From the NCBI GenBank assembly GCA_942491945.1, contig CALODD010000094.1, positions 1 through 23,816 on the forward strand: DNA of 23,816 nt. Direction: 5' to 3'. This DNA is from JAJDYQ01 sp942491945. Its GTDB lineage: Bacteria > Pseudomonadota > Gammaproteobacteria > JAJDYQ01. Below the pieces are notes generated by a model. It was not told where the DNA came from. It searched no databases and saw only the letters and a list, made by a program, of their open reading frames with translations. Shown piece after piece: positions 16,710 to 23,049 of the stretch (its first letter is position 1; every line of letters begins with the position of its first letter). A program made the translations under genes and the position numbers.

Positions 16710-16733
16710 AGGACTTCAAAACCCTGAAGTTCT
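16710..16733 (-). other. Hairpin in the clpX leader
   Basis: On the - strand AGAACTTCA can pair with TGAAGTCCT around a GGGTTT loop (9-bp stem with one A-C mismatch), about 22 nt upstream of the clpX start. No T-run follows it, so it is more likely a leader or mRNA-processing structure than a terminator. Confidence 0.35.
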
Positions 16734-16842
16734 GTCCTCTTGTCGCGACATATCGCCACATTTGCTACGAATAGGGACAATTTGCCGTTATTTGACGTTG
16801 GTTGCAACCTTAACATAAGTAAGGTTGAGGATATGGGAGATA

Positions 16843-17490
16843 TTACTCAGATTCGGCTTCTGGCAGACGCGCACTCATGACTTCATCAACAAGACCATAT
16901 TTTGTGGCCTCTTCTGCGCTCATGAAGTTATCACGATCTGTATCCTGCTGAATTTGCGACATTTTCTGGCCAGTATGATCTGCCAGAATCTTGTTCAAAC
17001 GCTCACGAATTAACAGAATTTCTTTTGCATGGATATCAAAATCCGATGCCTGCCCCTGAAACCCACCTAGAGGCTGATGAATCATCACGCGCGAGTGTGG
17101 AAGCGCATAACGTTTACCGGCCGTACCACCTGCCAATAGAACAGCACCCATGCTCGCCGCCTGACCAATACACATGGTACTGATATCTGGCTTGATGAAT
17201 TGCATGGTGTCATATATCGCCAGACCAGCACTGACTGAGCCACCCGGAGAATTAATATAGAAATGAATGTCTTTATCTGGATTTTCAGCTTCTAGGAATA
17301 ACAATTGAGCAACAATCAGGTTCGCTGAATAATCTTCAACTGGCCCAACCAGGAAGATCACGCGCTCTTTGAGCAGTCGAGAATAAATATCGTATGAACG
17401 TTCGCCACGAGAAGTCTGCTCCACAACCATTGGCACCAGATTCAGGTTCTGGGTATGTTGTGCACCGTTATCGTTCATCCAGTCTCTCAT
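16843..17490 (-). CDS. clpP: ATP-dependent Clp protease proteolytic subunit ClpP
   Basis: ClpP is a self-compartmentalised serine protease (a double heptameric ring) that works with ClpX or ClpA. The 215-residue protein has the catalytic triad Ser113 (GQAASMGAVLL), His138 (SRVMIHQP) and Asp187 (DTDRDNF), matching the spacing in E. coli. The hydrophobic-cleft motif 'FYINSPGGSVSAGLAIYDTM' is intact. The N-terminus, including a probable short propeptide, reads MRDWMNDNGAQHTQNLNLVPMVVEQT. The first ATG (17490) is used here. The Met at residue 5 is an alternative. It follows tig by 34 nt and is probably co-transcribed with it. Confidence 0.98.
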   Translation of the reverse strand: MRDWMNDNGAQHTQNLNLVPMVVEQTSRGERSYDIYSRLLKERVIFLVGPVEDYSANLIVAQLLFLEAENPDKDIHFYINSPGGSVSAGLAIYDTMQFIKPDISTMCIGQAASMGAVLLAGGTAGKRYALPHSRVMIHQPLGGFQGQASDFDIHAKEILLIRERLNKILADHTGQKMSQIQQDTDRDNFMSAEEATKYGLVDEVMSARLPEAESE

Positions 17491-17524
17491 CGTTCCCTAT
17501 CTCGTTGTTTAATTGCTGCAGAGT

Positions 17525-18826
17525 TTACACCCTGCTTTGCACAACGTCGTAAAAATCTTTAGTGACTTCGTTTACATTGACCTGTTCTAGCAAGGTATCG
17601 ACCACCTGATTTTCCATAACAACCGCTTCAAGACCTTGCTTCAGATCTGGACGCTCGCGATATGCTTTTTCAACGGCTTCGGCTTCTTCATATGTGCCAG
17701 CAATTGTTTTGATTTCTTCCTCAAGCTTATCTTTGTCCAGCTCCAGCTCATTGGTCTTGATGACTTCGCCAACCAGCAAACCAAGTGCAACACGACGACG
17801 TGCCTGTTCTTCAAACATCGCTGATGGCAGCTCAATCTCACCAGACTGACCAGCACGCTTCATATCTTCTTTAGTTGATTCACGTAAGCGGGCAACTTCT
17901 TCATCAATCATAGCGTTTGGAACATCAATTTCATTCTCGTCGAGTAACGCATCCATCAGGTCATTTTTGACGCTGCTACGAACGGTTTGGTCGAGTTCAC
18001 GCTGCATATTCTCGCGTATATCAGTGCGTAGTTGATCGATGCTACCGTCTTCAACACCAAAAGATTTTGCAAATTCTTCATCAAGCTCTGGTAATACTGG
18101 CTCGTTAACACTTTTAACGTTTACACTGAATGTTGCAGTTTTACCGGCAACGGCCTGACCATGGTAGTCCGCGGGAAAATTCACATCGAACTTCTTTTCA
18201 TCGCCAGCTTTTAATTCAAGCAGGTTATCTTCGAAGTCTTGCAGCATCGTGCCAGTACCAATTACAACAGGCATATCTTTAGTGGAACCACCGTCGAAAG
18301 CTTCGCCTTCGATCTCGCCATCAAAATCAATCACGATACGATCATCTTTCTGGCTGGCACGTTCAACTTCATTCCATGTAGCGCGTTGCTGACGTAATGT
18401 TGTAATCATCTTCTCAACATTTTCATCGGAAATTTCAACGGCAGGCTTTTCAATCTTGATGTTATCCAGACCTTTGACTTCAATTTCGGGATAAACTTCG
18501 AAAGTAACTGCATATTCAAAGACACCGTCATCTTTAAGATCCTGAGACTGTAAGCTCGGGCTACCGGCAGGAACAACAGATTCCTGAGACAAGGCTTCCC
18601 CATAGCTAGACTGGATCAGATCGCCCATAACTTCGGCTTCAACCTGACCTTTATACTGCTGAGAGATCATCTTGAACGGAACTTTACCCGGACGAAATCC
18701 TTGCATGCGCGCAGTTTTAGCAATCTTACGTAGACGCTTTTCAATCTGAGCCGCAATATCGTTATCTGGAATCGTTACCGTCATGCGACGTTCCAGACCC
18801 TGCGTTACCTCAACCGTTACTTCCAT
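17525..18826 (-). CDS. tig: Trigger factor (ribosome-bound chaperone)
   Basis: Trigger factor binds ribosomal protein L23 at the exit tunnel and shields nascent chains. The 433-residue protein has the N-terminal ribosome-binding domain with GFRPGKVP at 43-50, the central FKBP-like prolyl isomerase domain (about 150-245, 'DGEIEGEAFDGGSTKDMPVVIGTG...LLELKAGDEKKFDVNFP'), and the long helical C-terminal chaperone domain. ATG 18826 has GAGG upstream. It begins only about 40 nt after tRNA-Leu. No terminator lies between them, so transcription from the tRNA operon may reach tig. Confidence 0.98.
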   Translation of the reverse strand: MEVTVEVTQGLERRMTVTIPDNDIAAQIEKRLRKIAKTARMQGFRPGKVPFKMISQQYKGQVEAEVMGDLIQSSYGEALSQESVVPAGSPSLQSQDLKDDGVFEYAVTFEVYPEIEVKGLDNIKIEKPAVEISDENVEKMITTLRQQRATWNEVERASQKDDRIVIDFDGEIEGEAFDGGSTKDMPVVIGTGTMLQDFEDNLLELKAGDEKKFDVNFPADYHGQAVAGKTATFSVNVKSVNEPVLPELDEEFAKSFGVEDGSIDQLRTDIRENMQRELDQTVRSSVKNDLMDALLDENEIDVPNAMIDEEVARLRESTKEDMKRAGQSGEIELPSAMFEEQARRRVALGLLVGEVIKTNELELDKDKLEEEIKTIAGTYEEAEAVEKAYRERPDLKQGLEAVVMENQVVDTLLEQVNVNEVTKDFYDVVQSRV

Positions 18827-18866
18827 TTGGAGCCTCGTTAACCTAACTGTCTATACATTAATATAT

Positions 18867-18951
18867 TGGTGCGGATGGAGAGACTCGAACTCTCACGCCT
18901 CTCGGCACCAGAACCTAAATCTGGCGTGTATACCAATTTCACCACATCCGC
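18867..18951 (-). tRNA. tRNA-Leu (TAG)
   Basis: An 85-nt tRNA on the - strand with encoded CCA. The acceptor arms are GCGGATG and CATCCGC with A73. The anticodon stem-loop CCAGATTTAGGTTCTGG gives TAG. A long variable arm (TGCCGAGAGGCG) marks it as a class II tRNA, as expected for leucine. Confidence 0.97.
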
Positions 18952-18964
18952 AAAACTCTGCCAC

Positions 18965-18990
18965 AAAAAAAAAGGCTACAGAATGCAGCC
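18965..18990 (-). terminator. Rho-independent terminator between tRNA-His and tRNA-Leu
   Basis: On the - strand GGCTGC and GTAGCC (one G-T pair) enclose the loop ATTCT and are followed by nine T. It would end part of the Pro-Arg-His transcripts before tRNA-Leu and tig, so downstream expression depends on readthrough or another promoter. Confidence 0.7.
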
Positions 18991-19033
18991 CTTTCTTATT
19001 CTCGTTCAGTCGCGGCTAACACCTGAACTTATA

Positions 19034-19110
19034 TGGGGTGAGCGAAGGGGCTCGAACCCTCGACATCCGGAATCACAATCCAGTGCTCTACCAGCTGAGC
19101 TACGCCCACC
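19034..19110 (-). tRNA. tRNA-His (GTG)
   Basis: A 77-nt tRNA on the - strand with encoded CCA. The extra 5' G (G-1) paired with C73 typical of tRNA-His is present. The acceptor pairs GTGGGCG with CGCTCAC. The anticodon stem-loop CTGGATTGTGATTCCGG gives GTG. Confidence 0.97.
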
Positions 19111-19132
19111 ATAAACTTGTTAGCCATCTAAA

Positions 19133-19151
19133 TGGCGCGCCCGGCAGGATT
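19133..19151 (-). repeat. 19-nt duplicate of the tRNA-Arg 3' end
   Basis: The sequence tggcgcgcccggcaggatt is identical to 19300-19318, the last 19 nt of tRNA-Arg including CCA. It lies 167 nt downstream of the tRNA in the direction of transcription and has no tRNA body attached. Confidence 0.9.
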
Positions 19152-19156
19152 ACTAC

Positions 19157-19243
19157 GTACATCCTGTACTCCGCCCTTCGGGCCTGCGCTACGCGCAGTT
19201 CAAATCGGCGTCCTACCGATTTGTCAAACCTGCTTCGCAGGTT
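19157..19243 (-). repeat. String of five adjacent short hairpins in the tRNA-Arg to tRNA-His spacer
   Basis: Five perfect inverted repeats follow one another: GTAC/GTAC (19157-19169), GCCC/GGGC (19173-19183), CTGCGC/GCGCAG (19184-19198), CAAATCGG/CCGATTTG (19201-19223) and AACCTGC/GCAGGTT (19227-19243). Loops are mostly 3 nt, the CAAATCGG one 7 nt. They sit between tRNA-Arg and the 3'-end duplicate and are transcribed with the operon. Confidence 0.8.
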
Positions 19244-19299
19244 CGATCACACTAAACAATCAACTTCCTCACCGTACATCACAAGTTCTTATGAGTGTA

Positions 19300-19376
<77 letters not shown>

Positions 19377-19466
19377 AAAACTACCATGCCCCTGCAATCC
19401 TACGCAGGAAGACTGCCCAAAATCTGGACAGATTCGCAAGTTACAAATGTCTACTAGACATAAAAT

Positions 19467-19543
19467 TGGTCGGGGCAGAGGGATTCGAACCCCCGACCCT
19501 CTGCTCCCAAAGCAGATGCGCTACCAGGCTGCGCTATGCCCCG
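19467..19543 (-). tRNA. tRNA-Pro (TGG)
   Basis: A 77-nt tRNA on the - strand with encoded CCA. The acceptor arms are CGGGGCA and TGCCCCG with A73. The anticodon stem-loop TCTGCTTTGGGAGCAGA gives TGG. It is the first gene of the tRNA operon, about 32 nt downstream of the predicted transcript start. Confidence 0.97.
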
Positions 19544-19574
19544 ATTCACGGTCAAACCTACGGCTCAAACCGAG

Positions 19575-19610
19575 GAGCGGGATGATACGGACACACCGCA
19601 GCAGCGTCAA
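19575..19610 (-). promoter_or_regulatory. sigma70 promoter of the Pro-Arg-His-Leu tRNA operon
   Basis: On the - strand TTGACG (19605-19610) and TATCAT (19582-19587) are separated by exactly 17 nt. The stretch between the -10 and the expected start near 19575 is CCCGCT, a GC-rich discriminator typical of stable-RNA promoters under stringent control. Confidence 0.8.
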
Positions 19611-19614
19611 TGTG

Positions 19615-19630
19615 TAAAACCCCGGTTTTA
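19615..19630. repeat. Inverted repeat between the tRNA promoter and folD
   Basis: TAAAACC and GGTTTTA are separated by CC, a perfect 7-bp dyad directly upstream of the tRNA operon -35 box and about 85 nt before the folD start. It could be an operator serving either direction. Nothing else supports this. Confidence 0.35.
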
Positions 19631-19715
19631 TTCATAAATATTCAATAATTATCGGCCTAGAGCCTCTGTGAACAACATGCGAGAATCCGCGCTCATTTTG
19701 ACCCCTAAAAGCCCC

Positions 19716-20567
19716 ATGACTGCACAAATTATAGACGGCAAAGCCGTTGCAGAAGCACTCCGCAACGAAGTCAAAGCAAATGTCGATCAACGACTGGAAA
19801 AACAACTTCGACGCCCAGGCTTGGCGGTCATCCTGGTAGGCGAAGATCCAGCCTCTCAGGTCTATGTCCGCAATAAGAAAATCGCCTGCGAAAAAGCCGG
19901 CATTGACTCCATTGAATTCAAGAAGAACGCGGATATCACCGAAGACGAACTACTCGGGCTCATCGAAGAACTAAATCAGGATCAGAAAGTAGACGGTATT
20001 CTGGTACAGCTCCCCTTGCCTGCGCATATCAGTGAAGACAGAGTCATCGAGACCATTTCACCGGAGAAAGATGTTGATGGATTCCATCCCTACAACATCG
20101 GCTGCCTGACTATTGGAAAACCAACTTTTCGCCCCTGTACCACCACAGGTGTCACTCGCCTGCTGGAATCTACTGGCATTGATTTAACAGGCATGGATGC
20201 GGTTATCGTTGGACGCTCAAATATCGTTGGCCGACCAATGATGCTGGAACTACTAGCCAGGGACTGCACACCACGAATCTGCCATAGCCGCACAAAGAAT
20301 TTGTCCGACCATGTACGCTCTGCCGATATCGTCGTCGCGGCCATCGGCAAACCCAACTTCATACCCGGCGACTGGATCAAACCTGGTGCGATAGTCATCG
20401 ACGTCGGCATCAATCGACTGGACGATGGCTCATTAGCTGGGGATGTTGATTTCGAAACAGCGAAAGAAACGGCGGGCTATATTACGCCAGTACCTGGCGG
20501 TGTTGGGCCGATGACAATTGCCTGTCTGTTACAGAATACGCTGCAATCGGCAGAGAATAGGGACTAA
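19716..20567 (+). CDS. folD: Bifunctional methylenetetrahydrofolate dehydrogenase / methenyl-THF cyclohydrolase
   Basis: FolD interconverts 5,10-methylene-, 5,10-methenyl- and 10-formyl-tetrahydrofolate using NADP, supplying one-carbon units for purine synthesis and initiator tRNA formylation. From ATG 19716 the protein is 283 residues, beginning MTAQIIDGKAVAEALR as in the family. It carries the catalytic YVRNK motif (Tyr50, Lys54), 'VDGILVQLPLP', 'DVDGFHPYNIG', the Rossmann nucleotide loop 'VIVGRSNIVGRP', and the C-terminal 'PVPGGVGPMT'. A GTG at 19668 would add 16 residues unlike the family. Neither start has a strong ribosome binding site. It is divergent from the tRNA operon, an arrangement that I recall is also found near tig in pseudomonads. 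Confidence 0.97.
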   Translation: MTAQIIDGKAVAEALRNEVKANVDQRLEKQLRRPGLAVILVGEDPASQVYVRNKKIACEKAGIDSIEFKKNADITEDELLGLIEELNQDQKVDGILVQLPLPAHISEDRVIETISPEKDVDGFHPYNIGCLTIGKPTFRPCTTTGVTRLLESTGIDLTGMDAVIVGRSNIVGRPMMLELLARDCTPRICHSRTKNLSDHVRSADIVVAAIGKPNFIPGDWIKPGAIVIDVGINRLDDGSLAGDVDFETAKETAGYITPVPGGVGPMTIACLLQNTLQSAENRD

Positions 20568-20584
20568 CTACGAAATAGTTGGTG

Positions 20585-20604
20585 TTAGCGATACTCGCTA
20601 ATCT
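20585..20604 (+). terminator. Hairpin between convergent folD and the zipA fragment
   Basis: TTAGCGA and TCGCTAA around TAC (20585-20601) make a 7-bp stem over the zipA stop codon. On the + strand it is followed by TCTTTTCC, so it may serve as a weak folD terminator. Confidence 0.4.
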
Positions 20605-21064
20605 TTTCCTGTAACGCGATCTGCCGCATATACTCAAGCACTTCATCACGCATACTTTGCTGCTTCTGAGCTGACAGTGGCTGACGATTACGATCGAGCA
20701 ATTCAGCATCTAATTCTCGGGAAAGGTTCTGTGCGGTACTCCACATCTCATCCAGCGCATGTAATGCATCGAAGGTTCTAGGTAGATGTAAGAACATAGT
20801 GATACCCGGTGTCTCAAGCGACATCAGGTTGTCCAGATCAAAAGTTCCTGGCTCTACCATATTAGCGATACTAAATAACGGCTGTTTACTACCTTCGGTC
20901 AGGTAATGAAAAATATTCATATCGCCATGCGTTAGCTGGTATTTTTCCATGGCGCGTACGAGATCTGCTCCATTAATTACACCTTCTCGACTTTTTAAAT
21001 TGATATAGATAACTTCATCATCAGCAATTGCTTTTTCTTCGCTCTTTGGCTCTTCGTCTTCAGG
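20585..21064 (-). pseudogene. zipA: zipA C-terminal fragment (N-terminal anchor and linker lost)
   Basis: ZipA tethers FtsZ to the inner membrane at division. This fragment holds the complete C-terminal FtsZ-binding domain: 'DDEVIYINLKSREGVINGADLVRAMEKYQLTHGDMNIFHY' (described in pieces: EVIYINLKSR, HGDMNIFHY), 'LFSIANMVEPGTFD', 'TPGITMFLHLP' and 'LDAELLDRNRQPLSAQK', ending in a normal stop at 20585. About 20 residues of an acidic linker (PEDEEPKSEEKA) precede it, then an in-frame stop at 21065-21067. The N-terminal membrane helix and the long Pro/Gln linker are absent. The nearest internal ATG (20950) would cut into the domain. ZipA is essential in E. coli, so either an intact copy exists elsewhere or this point is a rearrangement or assembly break. 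The gene is normally beside ligA or smc, which are not seen here. Confidence 0.85.
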
Positions 21065-21206
21065 TTATTGACGTAGCCGCTTCGATCGAGGATACGCAGG
21101 CCGCTATCACGGAGAAATTGTCCAGGAATGTCTGCAGATGAGACACCTGTGAACCGATCGCAATGAGGAAACGCAGATTATCCCTAACACCCTTGGGGAT
21201 TCGCAT
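21060..21206 (-). other. Unassigned fragment at the break between zipA and the NUDIX gene
   Basis: A 48-codon frame begins with ATG overlapping the NUDIX stop (TGATG) and reads MRIPKGVRDNLRF..., ending at TGA 21060-21062. A second frame over the same bases (21177 down to 21064), with no start codon, reads more like a conserved protein end (FLRDSGLRILDRSGYV). I recognise neither. Both run out within a few codons of the place where the ZipA frame begins, so this is probably the remnant of a gene cut at the junction. Confidence 0.4.
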
Positions 21207-21648
21207 CACTCTATTTCCCCCAGATACACGGCAGCGGGATCGCTGCTGTTTTTACCAAGATAGGCGGTCAGCGAAGCGGGCAACAGTGTGATGGCCGGCA
21301 GATCGTCGACCGGCATCCAGACCACCTCGACCTGGTGCTTGTCGGGCCGGTATCCGCTTATGGGCATATAGCCTGAGGGCACCGTGCACTCGAACAGTAT
21401 TTCCAGGAGGTGCCGTCTGCTGGGGGGATCCGTATCGCGATGTTTGAAAAAATCGGCAATATGCAGCAGGCGAACGATTTCAACAGCGGTGCCTATTTCC
21501 TCCTGACATTCCCGATTGAGCGCCTGAGCCAGCGTCTCTCCCAGGTTCTGGGCACCGCCGGGCAGAGCAAACCGTTCACCCTGCCCTCCTCCCTGCTTTC
21601 TCAGCAGCAGGATCTGGTCATCGCGCACGATAACGGCTCGCACCGCAT
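21206..21648 (-). pseudogene. NUDIX hydrolase, probable frameshift at codon 2-3
   Basis: NUDIX enzymes hydrolyse nucleoside diphosphates linked to another group. The signature GX5EX7REUXEEXGU is intact: GAQNLGE TLAQALN RECQEEIGT (given in pieces), with the metal-binding glutamates present. The body (about 145 residues, 'AVIVRDDQILLLRKQGGG', 'HLLEILFECTVP', 'VVWMPVDDLP') looks complete. The best start, ATG at 21646-21648 with AGGA upstream, is out of frame by one base. Adding a single base would restore M-R-V-R-A-V-I-V-R-D, a usual NUDIX beginning. Otherwise a GTG at 21643 would have to serve. The substrate is unknown. It is transcribed away from the CofD-like gene. Confidence 0.7.
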
Positions 21649-21774
21649 TACGTATTCCTAGGAATCAGATTCTTCATAGCTAATATGCTAAGGTAGCCGT
21701 GGGACGTAAATTCGGATTGCTTCCTGCATTCCGGGACCATTCAACAGAGCAAACGATTAACCGAGTTGTCATCT

Positions 21775-22962
21775 ATGGACCCGATACGCATTACCCGAAC
21801 CGCCAGGCTGCCGGACCCGCTGCGCATCAGCCGTTACCGCAAAGCACCGGAACTCGGCCCCGCAATTCTGTTTTTCAGCGGCGGCTCGGCACTCAACGAC
21901 GTAAGCCGTGTTCTCAAAAACTATACGTACAACTCGACGCACTTAATCACTCCCTTCGATTCAGGCGGGAGCTCGGCGAAACTGCGTCAGGCATTTAATA
22001 TGCCAGCCATCGGCGATTTACGCAGTCGCATGATTGCTCTGGCGGACGAATCCGTGACCGGTCACCCGGAAGTCTACCAGTTATTTACCTATCGTCTAGC
22101 CAATGCCGAACGCAACAGTTGTACTGTCGAAACAACTCCACATTCAGATGATACAGGGAAAATACCCGATGGTCGCGGCGATTTCGAACCCCATGCGACG
22201 GCTGATACGTAATCAGCTCGGCTATTTCCGCGATTTCATGCCCGACAACTTCGACCTCAGCGGCGCCAGTATCGGCAATTTGATTCTCACCGGTGGCTAT
22301 CTCAATAATCACCGGCATCTGGACCCGATTGTTTTCCTGTTTTCAAAACTGGTGGGTGTTCTCGGCACGGTACGACCGATCGTCAATGACAACCTTCATC
22401 TGGCTGCCGACCTGCAGGACGGTAGCCGAATTTTCGGCCAGCACCGCATAACAGGGAAAGAGACAGCACCACTGCAGTCACCCATCAAACGCCTGCGCCT
22501 GTCAGGACACCCTGACAAACTGGTACCGGCAAATTCGGAAATACGCAAAAAAACCCGCAAACTGATCAGCAAGGCAGAGCTTATCTGTTATCCACCCGGC
22601 AGTTACTATTCCAGTTTGATCGCCAATATCCTCCCTGACGGCGTGTCCGCTGCCATCGCCTGCGTTGACCGCCCGAAAGTCTATGTCCCGAATCTGTGGC
22701 GTGACCCGGAGCAGATTGGTATGACGTTGGAACAGTGCGATCATCAAGCTGCTCGAGTACCTGCGCTGCGGCGTTGCCGAAGACTGCAGGACTGAGAATC
22801 TGCTGAATTTCATTCTTCTCGATAGTAACAATGGGGACTACCCGTCGTCCTTGCCACTGAGTAAAATGAAGGCTTGGGATAAAGGTGATCGACACATCGT
22901 CACTGAAAGCGTAGTGCTGCTGTTATGACCCGGAACTGCTGGTGCACGCGCTGCTGTCTGAC
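21775..22962 (+). pseudogene. CofD/YvcK-like protein, broken by about three frameshifts
   Basis: The family includes LPPG transferase CofD and the YvcK gluconeogenesis factor. ATG 21775 opens a frame with the nucleotide-binding N-terminus 'AILFFSGGSALNDVSRVLK', 'LITPFDSGGSSAKLRQAF' and 'MPAIGDLRSRMIALAD'. Near 22105-22140 the homology moves by one base to the next frame ('KYPMVAAISNPMRRLI', 'GASIGNLILTGGYLNN', 'DPIVFLFSKLVGVLGTVRP', 'LICYPPGSYYSSLIANILP', 'VYVPNLWRDPEQIGMT'). Near 22735-22743 it shifts again ('IIKLLEYLRCGVAEDC', 'NLLNFILLDSNNGDYP'), and near 22922 a third time ('YDPELLVHALLSDL'). Joined up, this is about 390 residues. I recall an NCBI family called GAK-system CofD-like protein that resembles it, found with ATP-grasp and HprK-like partners, none of which are visible here. 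Confidence 0.8.
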
Positions 22963-23049
22963 CTGAGACCGGGGCAGGAGCATCAGGACGCGAAAGCGTG
23001 TATCGCTGGCTTACACAGCGCCTCTAAGTACATATGGGATCAACGTGTC

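Noticed and set aside
19157..19243. CRISPR array
   Set aside because: The units are different inverted repeats of unequal length, not identical direct repeats separated by unique spacers.
19133..19255. A second tRNA-Arg gene or tRNA pseudogene
   Set aside because: Only the terminal 19 nt match; no anticodon or D-arm follows, and the rest is hairpins unrelated to a tRNA body.
19668..19715. GTG-started extension of FolD
   Set aside because: Family members start at MTAQIIDGKA-like sequence, and the added residues (VNNMRESALILTPKSP) lack any FolD similarity.
21699..21998. 99-codon + strand frame upstream of and over the CofD-like gene
   Set aside because: It has no family resemblance and overlaps the frame that carries the CofD motifs; it is a frame shadow.
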